Of a DNA stretch of 64,000 bases, positions 1 to 12,177 are shown piece after piece. The number at the start of each line of letters is the position of its first letter. Position 1 is the stretch's first letter. This DNA is from Cricetomys ansorgei (lineage: Eukaryota > Chordata > Mammalia > Rodentia > Nesomyidae): contig JAMJFZ010001657.1 of NCBI GenBank assembly GCA_026225945.1, positions 1,662,501-1,726,500 of the forward strand, read 5' to 3'. The position numbers and the translations under genes were made by a program. The notes under the pieces are model-generated. The model saw only the letters and a program-made list of their open reading frames with translations. It did no database searches and was not told the DNA's origin.

Positions 1-134
1 GTATGACCTTGACATATCACTTAACCTTCATGAGACTTTTTTTTTCATTTGGAAAACTTTCTACATTATATATTTAAATTACCTCACGGTGGCTTTGAGA
101 ATTACGTTAGATATGTAAAGCCTGGCATGATGCA
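1..134 (+). mobile_element. MIR SINE (ancient, partial)
   Basis: The stretch follows the MIR core and 3' part: 'gaccttgacatatcactt' resembles the 'gaccttgggcaagtcactt' core, then 'acctcacggtggctttgag' and 'tatgtaaagcctggca' resemble the MIR tail. It is clipped by the window edge. The match is from memory of the consensus and is diverged, as expected for a pan-mammalian relic. Confidence 0.75.
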
Positions 135-674
135 AATATTGCACAACTGTCAGGCTAGCATTGGAATCTGCGTGGGAGATTTCTGTGTGAGTCAGGAAAC
201 GGTGTGTCTTCTCCTCCACATCCGTGCTCATGTCAGACACCACCAATCACTCTCAGTATTCTCTCATCCCCAAATGTGACCTCAAAGTCCTTTCTCAATA
301 TTAACAACCCAGAGAGTCAACTATCATTCAGGGACAGAACACGGAATAAAAATACCTAATATTCTGGGCCTGAGTGAATGTAACAGAAAGATGAGACAAA
401 AAAAAAAAAAGCATTTGTTTTCCTCCTCACTTCTACCAATAAACTGCAGTAAAATCTCCTCAAAATGTTACCAAACCCCATGCAGCAATACCTCTCACCT
501 ACAGAGGATGGAATCCTGGTAGATGCTTCCAGACAGTGCCAACCTTACATGTATTATGTTTTTTCTCCATATGACCAGCAGCCTTGCTACATAGTACCAG
601 AATGAGCCTGTCCTCCCATGTTTGATTGTGGCTTTTTTGGGGAGGGGGGAGGTATTTTTGCTTTGTTTTGTTTT
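135..674. other. No feature assigned; short poly-A at 398-410
   Basis: No repeat family, exon or RNA gene was recognised. A 13-base A run lies at 398-410. The far end (about 560-674) may be an extension of the DNA-transposon relic that follows. Confidence 0.5.
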
Positions 675-1015
675 CCTCTGTGAGTTTGCCTTTTTGCTTG
701 GAGTCTCCTTTGAATCAAGATTCATGAATTCTGGGGCCATGATTAAGTAAAATAATGGTTACCTTAACCCAAGTACCTCTGAACTGCAAGCATCCATCTG
801 ATAGCCAAGATGGCTGCCAAGTGGCTAATGTATGGGAACCCAGGCGAAGAGCTCACCCATATCCTAGGCAAGGCAGGGTGGAATGATTCAATGGTTCATC
901 ATCAACCTCAGAACAGTGCACAGCTGAAAACTTGTTAAGCTGCTTATTTCTAGAAATGTTTTCATTTGATTGTTTTGGACTATAGTTGATCCCAGGTCAC
1001 TAAAATTTCAAAAAG
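675..1015. mobile_element. Old DNA transposon relic (Tigger-like, subfamily uncertain)
   Basis: Ordered landmarks match an ancient mammalian DNA transposon I remember: 'ggggccatgattaagtaaaataatgg' region near 733-759, a degenerate middle, then 'tgcttatttctagaaatg' near 942 and 'ttttggactatagttgat' near 973. The order and spacing fit one continuous copy. I cannot confirm the subfamily or find terminal inverted repeats, so orientation is left open. Confidence 0.5.
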
Positions 1016-1125
1016 AAAAATTTCAAGAAAAGAAACAATCCAGCACACAGCTTTAGAATAAGGAGAGGGTAGTGTGTGTGGTGCGGGTGGTATATAAAGA
1101 CTATGAGTTCTTAAAACCTAGACAT

Positions 1126-1226
1126 GAGGGGAGGTAGAGGCAGGAGGATCCAGAGTTCAACCTCAGCTACCAGAATCTGAGGCCAGCCTTGGCTGTAGGA
1201 GACCCTGCCTCAACAAGCAAACAAAA
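1126..1226 (+). mobile_element. B1 SINE, 5'-truncated, old
   Basis: The 7SL-derived B1 landmarks appear in order: 'gaggtagaggcaggaggatc', 'gagttcaacctcagctac', 'ctgaggccagcctt' and 'gaccctgcctcaacaag'. The upstream 'gccgggcgtggtgg' half is missing. Divergence indicates an old rodent copy. Confidence 0.8.
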
Positions 1227-2889
1227 TCCAGCAAGAAAGGATTTATCCCTGGAAGTCAAAAGAACACTTTCCATTGAAACTCTGCTATGGTGAAATATCT
1301 AAGGTATCTGGGGACCAGAGTTAACAATTTGGTGGTGACGTGGATGTTTGTAAACGGCAGTATTCACAAGTTTATGCTTCAAAATCAGTAGCTTGATTCA
1401 CACAGAAACTAGCTAGCTCACCAAACAGGAAAAAAAATGCTGCACTAGCTGGGTCTTCACTATTGATTACTGCAGGGAAGGACAGGAGGGGTGACAGGCA
1501 GAGACATCTGTGGACCAGTCACTGCAGGGTGGATGTCTCCAATCTGGCTGGCTGAGCACATGTGCCTGCCCCTGCTCCCTGCTCAGTGGGGGCCCTTCCA
1601 AAGCCATGTGTGCAGCTCATGGTGATGATGTGTCCTCTGCCAAGGGTATATGTGGTCGGGGGTGGATCTTCATCTATCCTGAAATAGCCTCATGGTTGCG
1701 GAACACAAAGGTTAATGTAAGCAAGGGTCAGAATCCACTCTGACGGGCATTTTGAAAGGGGCTCTGGGGACAAGTTCAAGGCTTCAGAAGAAGGCACTGC
1801 TGCCACTGGATTTTTTTTTTCTGTGAAAGCCTAAGATGTTCCAAAGGTTATGGCAGCTTCCTTTCTCAAACAAAGGACAGAAAACACTGCCTACTATTGT
1901 GTCTGCTATAATTCAGACCTATACAGAACCACCCAGCCCTGAGTTGCCTCGCTTGTATTCAAATTGTGATGGCTAAAACCTTTATCTTATGGATGGAGAG
2001 GATGGCAGGTGTGGGGAAGTGGAAGGCTGGAGAGCGGACCCCACCTCTTGGGCTTCTCCCAGGCCCCAGCTCCTCCTGACTGACTAGTCAATGGGACATT
2101 ACCCAGTTAGAGAGCCCAAGAACAATGGCTGCTGCCCTGGGAGTCTCCTCAGTCACTGGAACTCAGAGTCACCACGAGGTGGGAATGGGTTTGGACCTGA
2201 CTATGCCTGCAACAAGAACTTGCCACAAAGTGCTGACTTGACTTTGGACAACAGATGCTGAGGGAAGCAGAAAGCGGGACAGGCGCTTAGCATCTATGCC
2301 TCCATTTTGTGTCGTCTCCTTTGCCAACTGTTAACCTTTAAGTCAGGCTCTTGCTCAACCCTTCACATAGATAGGCATGCTGATCATCTATCAGCTGCCT
2401 CAGATCTGGTAACTTAAAGCTGATTCGCCTCAAGTTTCCTAGCCGCTTACCCTTCTTCAGGGCTGGAGATAATAAGTGAGATTTTTCAAGATCCCAGAAA
2501 CACTGATTCCTGCAGGCAGGTTACTCCATGACGGGACTTTCACCGCTAAGCAGTAGCAATTACCCCATGATGAGCAGCCTAAGCTATCTCGTACACAGGA
2601 GCAGTCATCTAATGTAGAGAACTGTATTACCAGATTGTACAATAGACATCCCCGGAAACAGTGGGTCCCCACAGAACCAGACTGAAATAATGATCAACCC
2701 CACCACTGTTAACCAAGATTGCCAATACACAATTGACCCCATTTCCTTCCTTCCTCAGCACTTGTCAATGTTCCCAAACTCTGGGTTTACAATACTAGCC
2801 CTCTGCTTCCCAGTGTGGCCACACCCAGAAAGAAATTCCTTTATGTTTCCAGATCTTCTGAGTGGTATGTGGTAAAAAACTGTTTTCTT
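1227..2889. other. Unassigned single-copy-looking sequence
   Basis: No repeat or gene was recognised over about 1.7 kb. A T run lies near 1811-1820. Open frames here (for example 1510-1743 plus) show no domain, repeat or splice context. Confidence 0.5.
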
Positions 2890-3253
2890 GGGGAAACATT
2901 CTCACCCCACAAAATATCCTGAAAAAAGCAGTCTAGGTGGGGAAGGGGGTTGATTTGGCTTATATTTCCAGGTTATATTTCTTCACTGCCCTATTGCAGG
3001 GCAGACTTAGTGGCAAGTTCTTGTCCATTTACAGTCAAGAGCAGAGAGAGATGTGTGCTGCTACTTGCTTGTTTGCTGGTGAAATGAAACGGTGCTACTC
3101 GCAGCGGCCTAGGTGTTCCCGCTTCAATTAACAGTCAAGACGACTCTCCATAGACGTGCCCCCATGACAATCTTATGCAGACAATTCTTTCCTCAACTGA
3201 GAATCTCAAGTGATTCTGGGTTGTGTCAAGTTGATAGTTAAAATTAACCAGCA
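2890..3253 (-). mobile_element. Rodent MaLR/ERVL-type solo LTR, antisense
   Basis: Read on the minus strand it begins 'tgctggttaattttaact' with 'caacttgacacaaccc', the characteristic start of a rodent LTR family, continues through 'gtctatggagagtcgtc' and 'tctctctgctcttgactg', and ends near 2890 with 'gcttttttcaggatattt'. No internal retroviral sequence flanks it, so it is a solo LTR. The subfamily (MT/ORR1 or a related ERVL) is not resolved. Confidence 0.75.
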
Positions 3254-4886
3254 CTGCTTCTAAGCAGTGACCCCTGGTGACCAGTGTTCTCATTGGGCCT
3301 GGGATGGAAAGAAATATCTGCTGACCTCCCAAAGCAAAATAGTCTCCCATTCCCTTCCATTTACTCTTTGCTGCTCCTTCTCTAGATCACACATTCAAGG
3401 CATCTGGTGGTACAAGTTAGGCTGGAAGTAAGTAGGGTTCCCATGAAGCCTCCAAAGATCTGATTGATTAGTCTCTTCCATCTGCGGTGGAGGAGTCCCT
3501 CCAGAACACAGACCAGATCCTGCCTCGGGTCCCCTTCAGAACATCAAGGGCAGTTTATATGTCACTCAGATGTGGGACAGGGATCCTGGGGGAGGGGAGG
3601 GGAGAGGGAGAGAACAGTCTCTAGCCAAGCATGCCCATGGGCACTGGAGTCCTATCTGCTTTTGGCCAGTCTGTTCTTATAGTGTGGGTAAAGGTTGCCA
3701 ACAACAACAAAAAGAGAATTATGGAATTCTAAGATAGAAGGAGATTTCGTCATTTCTAAAATACTAGCACACGTGGCTTTTCTATGGCATCATGAAGGGA
3801 AAAAGAACAGGGCTTGGAGAGAGTTCCAAGACTCAGTAAGGAAAGGACAAAGGCACAGAAAGTCTACAAGGGGACAGCAGCTGCTGCCTGTGCAGGGTTA
3901 CAGGCGATTTCACTTCCTTCTTCAACGTCTGTGGAGTCCAGTTCTGTTTTTATTCCTGAGTAACATTTATTTGATAATCGATCAGCTAAAAGGAAAAGGA
4001 AAAAAACATTAAAAAGCAGTATTTTAAAAATCAAAACATTTTTTCTGGGCCCAATCTCATATACAGTTCCAGAGAAGGCAGCAGGCCTCTCCGGAAATCA
4101 CCACCAGGCCCGTGTGCTATCTGCCCCGCCTGTCAGGACTCACCAGGTCCTTCCTCCCTATGATCCAGGCACATGAACTCAGTCTTGCCCTGGGGGACGA
4201 GGGCTCAGCTGCTCAGGGACTTGAAATAGAAGCAGCTGTGTGGCCAGGCTATTTGTTTCTGTCTGATGGGGGGAGCTGAGTCTTTGCTCCAGACCGGGGC
4301 AGGGCTGATGAGTTCATCAGTTCACAAACTGAAGAGGCAGGCACGTGCAGGAAGGGTGAAGAGGGTTGACAGGGGGCTGGGGAGCACAGAGCAGCCCAGC
4401 ACATCAGGGCGGAGGGATCCGTCCTCCAGTCAAGCAAGTTGGGAAGCTTATGGGTTGCTGGTTCTCTGCCAGGCTCTGTGCTTCATGTCAGTGACACAAA
4501 GAGAAAGATGAAGTGTCTTCCCTGTCATCACCCTTCATCAGCTAGCACAGCCATCCCCCTCCTCAGGACTGCTGGTCATGTCCATGCATCCCAGCGTCTG
4601 CACCAGAGCAGGCTGTTGCTCTTAAAGCTCCCTGCTCTGTTGCTGTCCCCAGGGCACCCGAGCCCCACCCTCACCACACCACCCTAGGAAATGCATTCCA
4701 TCCTCGTCCCTTTCATCGGGAGCATTACACTTTGGTGAGACTTTTATTAAATCGCATTGGAGAACCACAGCTAACTTCAACATTTGGGAAATGCGTATAA
4801 TATTATAAGATGGACATTTCCCGACTTTATGAAATCTCTGCCCACTAACTCATGTAATTCCTAATGCCTATCAAAATCAGATCATC
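3254..4886. other. Unassigned sequence
   Basis: No gene or repeat family was recognised. 4040-4690 is relatively GC-rich. The segment just before 4887 (about 4735-4880) is AT-rich and non-repetitive. Several small open frames (3695-4012, 4266-4511) are within chance length and show no recognisable product. Confidence 0.5.
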
Positions 4887-5152
4887 TTGGAGGTGGGGAG
4901 ATGGCTCGGTTAGTAAAGCACCTGCCATTCAAGTATGAGGACCTGGATTCAGATGTCCAGCATTCACATAAAGAAAGCCAAGCACGGCTGCACCCATCTG
5001 GAACACCAGTGCTGCAGGGAAGACAGGCGGATCCTCAGAACTCAATGGCCAGCCAGCCTAGTCAATCAGTGAATGTCAGGTTCTGTGACAGATCCTGTCT
5101 CAAATGGTAATGTGGAGAGCAATAGAGGAACATACCTGTGTCAAGCTCTGGC

Positions 5153-5153
<1 letters not shown>
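4887..5153 (+). mobile_element. B4-family SINE (ID/B1 composite)
   Basis: The 5' tRNA/ID-like part reads 'ggagatggctcggttagtaaagcacc' across 4897-4922 with a B-box-like 'ttcagatgtccag'. The 3' B1-like part carries 'acaggcggatcctcagaactc' and 'gatcctgtctcaaatgg', followed by 'tctggcct' and a CA tail. This fusion of ID then B1 defines B4/RSINE1 elements. Confidence 0.85.
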
Positions 5154-5208
<55 letters not shown>

Positions 5209-5274
5209 ATGTGGCACATGTACACACACACATACTATACACACACAGGCATGCGCATATCCATACACATACAT
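5154..5274. repeat. (CA)n microsatellite on a B4 tail
   Basis: A pure AC tract of about 26 dinucleotides spans 5154-5206, followed by interrupted CA/CATA repeats to about 5274. It starts exactly at the 3' end of the B4 SINE, suggesting growth from its tail. Confidence 0.95.
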
Positions 5275-6706
5275 TTTAAAAAACAGATAATCTTGAGAGT
5301 ATAAACTGATTTAAAACAAAGCTCCTTTACGGATTAAGGTCTGTGTTTGAGCCTGAAGGATTCAGTGATATCCTGGTGAACTGAACTGTTGAAATGCTGG
5401 CATACAGGAGCATGCCACGCTAACATGACATGTCTCTGTGTCCTGTGGCTTCTAAGGCACAGTATAGATTTTAACGTGCATGGCAAACATATCTTTGAGG
5501 GAGGACAGGAATCATACTTCAATATTGCTTTTATATATGTTTCTCTTCTAAGACATGCGGAGGCTGAGCTTTGCTGCTTCAGATTGCTTTATGGCCTCGT
5601 ATATGGCTGATGCAAAGTTATCACTTTCTCCCTGGTATTGTCAGGGAGATCAGTCTGAGCACATTAAAATAACAAGCTCACAACACAGTCAAGTCCTTTG
5701 TATGTAATTAAGGTGCACAGACCTTAAAGGCATCTTCTCATCCAATCACAGGGCACTTTATATACCTTGGAGCCTAACCCTGCACTTCTCGTACACTCTG
5801 AAATTGGCTTCCGCTAACAGTTCGGCACCACCCTGCAAAGAAGGCAGTTCACAGTCCACTGACATCCCAGAGCATTCTGCTGATCTTTTCTTTCTTCTCT
5901 ATGAACATGTCAGCAGCTCAAGTAGGTAGCTAGCTACATTTTCCCCGGACGGCTCGTCGGGCTGCTTGAAGGTGGCACACAGTGCTGTCAGCTGTCAGTC
6001 AGCAGCCGAGCAGGAGTGGTCAGGCCACTCCCCGCCCCCACCCCACCCTCTCTGACAGTGATAAATGGTCAGCCTGGTACTCAGCTGAGCCTGTGGGGCC
6101 CAGCCCTCCCCATGCAATCTGTTCCGGCTGATACCAGCTTCCCCATAGCATCTCTGGCAGTATCAGGCCTGGCTGGCTCTGTGGCTGCTGTTCTCCCACA
6201 AGACAGAAATTCCAACATTATTTTGTGCTGGGAGCACAGACTAGATTGGTACAAACCTCACAGCAAACTCATTTCTGCTCGTTCTCCCTTCACACAGGGA
6301 ATGAAGCAGATACAGGTAAAAACATGTGATTTTTAAGAAAGACAAATCGTGGCGGCTGTGAACACAGCAGAGGCTTTATACAGGTTCCCTCTGTTAAATG
6401 GAGAGGCTCCCAGTTTCGGAAGTCATTGTTGGGAGATCAAAGGGAAGAAAAGATTCTAAGGAGAATAAAGTATTGATACAGAGCTGGGAAACCAGCAGGG
6501 TTCAGCATGAGACGGGATCTGCACGATGAGATCCTGTTCCGTTGCTTGTGAATAAATATAGGGTAGGGTTCATGTATAAAAAGGGCATCGACAGCATCCT
6601 TCTTTAAAAAACATCCTGTGAGATAAAATGCACCCTCACCTGGAACAAGGGAGGGAAAGTATAGGAGAGTATGTATGTATGACACACTGAGGTTTACTGA
6701 AGAAAC
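5275..6706. other. Unassigned sequence
   Basis: No recognisable gene or repeat. A CCAAT pentamer at 5742-5746 and a TATA-like 'tttatata' at 5757-5764 occur close together, but no other promoter evidence is present. 6010-6050 is C-rich. Confidence 0.45.

Positions 6707-6760
<54 letters not shown>
6707..6760. repeat. (CA)n microsatellite
   Basis: About 27 uninterrupted CA dinucleotides, not attached to a SINE I can recognise. Confidence 0.97.
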
Positions 6761-6761
<1 letters not shown>

Positions 6762-8519
6762 TTAGAATCAACTCTTACTGAGATGAGCCATCTTTGAAAT
6801 GACTGCCCTGAAAACACTGTCTAAGGACCTGCCCTTCTGAGACAGCCGAGTGCATTCATGGAAGGTGAATAACTCAGTACACATCCAAATTGAGAAACAT
6901 GTTAACAAAGTTCTTCAACCATGGCTCTAGAAATGACACAGAAAGACCTTTTGTAACTATTTTTACTTGTCTTTCTATGCTAGTCAGAACATCTAAGCTT
7001 TCTGCACACGGAACAGAGATCTGCCTACATGGAGGGACAAAGTTAAGGGCTAAATACTTAGTGTCTATTATCATCCTCGTAAGGAGGATCAAGCAAACAC
7101 TTGCAGATTCTAGTGATAGGTCACTTCTGTGAAAATGGCCTAATGACTGGCTGGGCCTCTGCTGAATGAAATGGGAGCAATTTTTGAAAATATAGGACTC
7201 AGGGAAGGCAAAGACAAGAGCCTTCCATAGGGCCTACATTGGGGCCAGGCTGATGTTCCTCTCTGCAGGAGGCCATCAGCTGCTATACAGATACACTTGA
7301 AGGGGGTCCAAAGCAGATCAAGGGTTTAGAAAAGCCTGATTTAGATCCTACAGCCCCAGAGATGGAGCAGATAACTGTGACCTGTCAAACCTTAGCTACT
7401 AAAGGAATCCGTACGGGCCCTGCAGAAAATCTGATTTTGAGTGGAGTTATACCTTGATAGGTCTGCTAGGTTCTTAGTGCAAAGAGTAAATTACAGTAAT
7501 CGATATTTTTCTGTCACTTTCCTGTCCCCAGAGACTGTGGTGAAGGCTTCTGGGGAGCAGCCAAGGGAACACAGGCAAGTCCCCAACTTTAAAATGAGTC
7601 ATATTTTGAAAGCAAGTATATAAGGCGAATGCCTGGGACACAGAAGCCATTTCCTATGAACGCACGGGCATATGTGGTGGCGAGCCACCCACATGGGCCT
7701 ACTCAGCCTGTGATGAGTCTTCTACACACCCATGCCCCAGGGTTCTGGCCACTGTTTATGAAATATTCTTGCAGTGAGAGAATGCATTCTAAGCTCTCCT
7801 ACACAACACCATACTGATAAAGAAACCACTGGCCGCCTCCCCAAGCTGCCTAGCTACTAACCTGGCTATGGAAACAAATCTCGGCCCCACTGGGAAGAGA
7901 CTCCCTGCCAGCTTAGGGCATAAAGCACTTGCCTTAGAACAACCATCATTTGAATGCAACACATTTCCAGTTTCAAGTCCCAATTCCATATTAGGATACG
8001 AAGTTCAGAGTCATCCAGAAAACTGGAACCCAGGTGCCAGCCAGGCTGTGGTGTCATCTGAAAACTCGATGTTGGTGAAGCTGGGAGAGCTGGAGGACAG
8101 ACTCTCCCCCAATTCTAAGCGCACAGCCGCAACTTCTCTGCTCTGCTCTGTTAAGAGGTGGGGACTGGCTGCCTTTCCTGTGAGTGTGGGCTAGGCTTAG
8201 TGGTATGTCTCTGTTGGATGGAACACAATGGGAATTATGGGAGGTCAGCTCTGAGCACAAGTAGTGGCTGACATCTGCCTTAAGTGCTCTCTTGCTCTCT
8301 CCTGGGTGGCTCACAATGGGAGGCATCTGTTGCCACTGATGCTGTGGCCCTGTGAGGAGCCCCATGTGACAGTACACTAAGGCCCACGAAAGGCCACCTG
8401 AGTGAAACCGACAAGATGCAGAGCATATGACACACAGCAGCCTCCTGAGAGACTCTGACCTGGGGAGGCGAGTTAGGCCACACCCAGATTCTGGCCTCGA
8501 AACACCATGAGACAATAGG
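6761..8519. other. Unassigned sequence
   Basis: I recognise no repeat family or gene. Overlapping antiparallel open frames around 7868-8515 (up to 153 codons) are mutually exclusive readings without family resemblance and are most likely chance. Confidence 0.45.
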
Positions 8520-9200
8520 GGACAGTTGTTTTAAGTTGTGTTTTGGAATTACTTGTTACCCAAAAATATGAGAGTAAAATAGTAATATGTTCTAATGAAG
8601 GAAACAATGCAATTTTTTTCAAAGAAAAACTAATTACATAAGCCAAGAAAACAAACCTCTTTTTATATAGCTAATTTCCGTAGGAAAAAAAAATACATTT
8701 TCAGTCTAACTGATTCGCAAATCAACCCCTGGAACACGAGCCATTTCTAGATTGGAGACACTCGCTATGTGATTTATTTTCTCCATAAATGTGAACGTGA
8801 GAACACGCGCACACACACACACACACACACACACCCCACATTCCCATGTGCTGGCATTGCTAAAACAGGCATTTCTGAACCACTGAAGTCCAGGGATTGT
8901 GCAGAAAATATCAAAGCCCAGCTTTTAGCACTTTCACAATAATTTTGGCAATTTTTATTCATTTGTGCTATCCAGGGGATTGTTAGTGGCTTTTCCTGCT
9001 GCTTTGTTTGGGGAAGTTCTATCTCTGCTTTGCGGGGCTTAGAAAAACAATGAAGAAAAATGTTTTCCCAGAATTCCCAGGAAAGCTAAACTTAAATTCA
9101 TGCCAAAGGCCTCACTACAATAGGGAGAATTTTCTGGATTTTGGATTTTGTTGGAGTTTTGCTTGGTTGGCTCATTATCAGGTTGAATTTGGGAGCCGCC
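8520..9200. promoter_or_regulatory. Candidate conserved non-coding block
   Basis: Apart from a short CA tract, this is repeat-free and AT-rich, with homeodomain-type TAATTA at 8631-8636 and SOX-like 'aacaatg' motifs near 8612 and 9047. Such composition is typical of vertebrate developmental enhancers, but conservation is not shown here; it is inferred from composition only. Confidence 0.3.
8808..8834. repeat. Short (CA)n tract
   Basis: About 13 CA units interrupting the AT-rich block. Confidence 0.95.
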
Positions 9201-10713
9201 GCTCCCCCCCACACACACACTTGTTTATATGAAAGCATAAAGATGGTTAGATTGCTTTTACTCATGGTGATACACTGAGAGATTCTTTTTGTCTTTTGTG
9301 TAAGCGAATAAAAATCAAGTCTGGAAACTGTCATTGTAGTTGACATTGGGAGGGACTGTCAGGTGGATGCACAGCAGGGGCTCCCACTCTTCATAAATAT
9401 GAAGACAAAAATCACAGGTGACAAAAGTCTCAACGCTAAGGGTGCGCACCAGAAATTCCTGCACAGCAGCCTGAGGCCAATTAGGCAATGGAAACCACAC
9501 AGTAGCTAGCTAGCTAGGGGAAGTCTCATGTCCAGAATGCCAACTACAATAAAACAGTCTTGTTGTGGTACACTAAGGCCGAGGCTAAGGACCGGGGAAA
9601 GATACACTTTAAAAAGGAGGGCTTCAGCAGGAGCTCTTCAAAAGATGCTGAAAAATCAACTTTCTTCTCCAGGAGGCAGGCTATGTAACTACTATGCCTG
9701 TCCAGTTGGAGTCCAGGTCAAGGCTGTAGAGCATCTGCAGAGGTTCTGGTCATAGCTGTGAGCAAGATCAATGCAGGCCTGGGCAGCACAGGGGTCCTTG
9801 TCTCCTACGGAAGGGTTATCAACAGGCTGAGTCTAAGAAGGCAGGAACTATATTCTGGAACCATGGCTGGGATAGCTATGCTGCATGTCCTCATACCCAC
9901 ACTGACCCTAACTCCATAGGAAATGTCAGGAGAGACCTTTTCCAGCAATGTTCCCTGGTTCACTCTCCCAGGATCACTTTACACTGGGATCATGGGAAAT
10001 GGGCAATTATCAGAACAATCCCTGAGTTTATCTCAGAGCTTATGGAGAAGGGTATAAATGAAGAAGCAAGCAGCAACAAACTAAAATCTCACATACCTTG
10101 AGAGATGCAGATTACCCAAGTAACACACACAAAAAACAAATTAGAATATTTGACATGGAGAACTTCATGCTCATATATTTTCCCTGGAAAGTTCCGGATA
10201 GATTTAAAGAAGAGAGACTGTCAGTCCAATGGAAACCACTTTGTAAGAGAGAGGAGGGAGGAGCTTTCCTTAGCTCATAGGTCTTTATGAAAATGATGTC
10301 AAAGCCTGGAAAAAGAACACCGAAGAACAACAGACCCTTCCCTATGATCACAAACACAAAAACTCTTTAAGAATAGTGAATAAAAGGCTAAGAATTGCAG
10401 TCCAGCAGGTTGATTCATTTTGACATTCAGAAAGACCAGAAATAGATTATACTACATTACGGGGTACGGGTGGGGGTTTCTCCTGAAAGACTACATTTCC
10501 CATTTTCCTTGCAGACTACAGAAATCATTTCTGCCCCTATAAGGGGCTGCATCCCATCTCCCTCCGTAGGCATTTTGGCCATCCTCACACATGGTGACAA
10601 AGATGTTTGATCCAGGCTAAGGTCAGACCAAGCCTGTCTTTCTTTCTGCCTTTCGTCTCTCTATAGCTGCCTTTTTAATAATCTAATGGGAAAAAAAAAA
10701 TCCAGTTCTTCTC
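9201..10713. other. Unassigned sequence
   Basis: No gene or repeat was identified. There is a short CA run at about 9207-9220 and a CTAG/GCTA tandem ('agctagctagctag') near 9505-9518. The segment 10480-10640 may contain an old repeat I cannot name. Confidence 0.45.
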
Positions 10714-11368
10714 AATGGATTTTTAAAACCATTTGACACAACCCGGCATCTATTTGTGATTTTTTTTTTTTTTTGAGTTCTTGGTAAACTAGGATGAAAG
10801 CTTAATAAAGGATATCTATAAAAAACCCACATATGATACTTTATCTAGTATCATATATAGTGGCAAAAAATTATGTTTTTAGCCTTAAACTGGGAACAAG
10901 GCAAGAGTGTTCCTAGTCTTCTTCACTTCCGTATTTAACACAGCAGTGAAGGTACGCACCAGTTCCAAAAGATAATACAATCAAGCAAAAAGAAAAGAAG
11001 AAAAACTTTCTTTTGATGCAAAAAAACCATTATTGCATAATTTTAAATCCTAAGAAAAGAAGCTATTAGTATTTGTAAGGAAAGCTTCTGACAGTCACAG
11101 AACATCAGATTGACATACAAAGGCAAACTACATGTTCGCATAGTGGCAAGGGCTAAGTGGAAGTTGAGCTTTTAAAAAGGATTCGCTGTGGCTTCACATA
11201 AAGAAATACTTAAAGGAGATCTCGAGACTGCTGCCCGGAAAACTAAACATTGCTGAGGGAAATTAAAGGAGATTAAGGAAGTGGAAGGCATACCATGATC
11301 ATAGATCATAAGACTCAACATTCTTAAGATCATCTTAAGATGATACTTCCCCAAATTTACCTGTAATT
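10714..11368 (+). mobile_element. L1 ORF2 remnant, 5' piece
   Basis: It follows L1 ORF2 (reverse transcriptase and downstream) on the plus strand: 'aaactaggatgaaagc', 'ggatatctataaaaaaccca', then 'ctgggaacaaggcaagag', and later 'aaacattgctgagggaaatt', 'ggaaggcataccatgatcat' and 'gactcaacattcttaagat'. All frames are broken by stops and indels. It continues after an inserted SINE at 11570. Confidence 0.8.
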
Positions 11369-11569
11369 TACTTACTTTTACCTTTAGACATGGTCTCTAA
11401 TAGACCAGGATGGCCTTGAACTCAAAGGTGTAGTCAAAGATGACTTGGAACTCTTGATGCTCTTGGCTCTAGCCCCCAAGTGCTGGAATTTCAGTGTGTA
11501 CCACCATGCCCAGCAGTGCTGGAGAGCAAAGCCAGGGCTTCATGCATGCTGGGCAAGCATTTTGGGAAG
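11369..11569 (-). mobile_element. ID/B1 composite SINE (B4-like) inserted in L1
   Basis: Antisense B1 landmarks come first: 'agacatggtctctaatag', 'gatggccttgaactcaaa', 'aagtgctggaatttcag' and 'taccaccatgcccagc'. They are followed by an antisense ID-like segment, 'gccagggcttcatgcatgct' and 'gggcaagcatt'. On the minus strand this is ID then B1, the B4 arrangement. L1 sequence resumes right after it. Confidence 0.75.
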
Positions 11570-11868
11570 TCTTTGTTGATAATGACAAATTGATTTTAAA
11601 TGTTCTATGGAAAAATCGAACAATCCAAAGTGCTGAAAATAATTTTGAAATATAAATTGGGAGACATACTACCTGACTTTACTGTAAGGTCGGTTTGATG
11701 TGCTGTGAGCATAGGAGAATGCTGTAAGTAAGTAGAACAGAGTAGAGAAATAGCCAGTTAAGTCTCGACGAAGGCACTAACATGATTCAATCAAGATTCT
11801 TTAGAAATTGGTCATGAATCGATTAGATATTCAAAGTAACTAAATAAATGTCACCTCTTACCTCTCGC
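11570..11868 (+). mobile_element. L1 ORF2 remnant, continuation
   Basis: It continues the interrupted L1: 'aatgacaaattgatttta', 'acatactacctgacttta' and 'gtagaacagagtagagaaat' correspond to successive late-ORF2 segments. It is degenerate and non-coding. Confidence 0.75.
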
Positions 11869-12177
11869 CTCCACAGCTGGCTCGAGTGCACCTGACATGG
11901 GTTGTGGTCATGCTTTCTCCACTCTTTCCATCTCATTCACTTGAAATGTATCATTATAAAAGTTGATTCAAAACCATGCTCTTCTCAAAATCTACACTTT
12001 CTTAGATTGCTATTTTCACATCCTAATAACAAGATCTAAACAAAACCTTATGAGAAGAAGCCTAATTGTTAGAGACAAATGGGGTTTCCTAGGTGACAAT
12101 TCCATATGCTGATTACTCCAGTTTCAGATACAAATCCACATGTGTGGTAAATATCATGAAGCCATACTTCAAAAATA
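11869..12177. other. Unassigned gap within the L1 remnant
   Basis: AT-rich sequence between late ORF2 and an L1M-like 3' end. It may be decayed L1 3' UTR, but I cannot match it. Confidence 0.4.

Noticed and set aside
4887..5153. tRNA gene in the heads of B4 elements
   Set aside because: The A- and B-box-like sequences belong to tRNA-derived SINEs; no cloverleaf with intact acceptor stem is present.
5062..5304. Open frames of repeated His/Thr or Val/Cys residues over CA tracts
   Set aside because: They are translations of the (CA)n microsatellite and B4 tail; similar shadows occur at 6707, 8808, 19441, 23828, 27060, 45011 and 46640.
5741..5764. Promoter with CCAAT and TATA boxes
   Set aside because: The two boxes are only about 10 bases apart, with no initiator, CpG enrichment or downstream exon; chance occurrence is likely.
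8054..8515. Possible 153-codon minus-strand gene
   Set aside because: An opposite-strand frame of similar length overlaps it, the composition is not protein-like, and no family is recognised.
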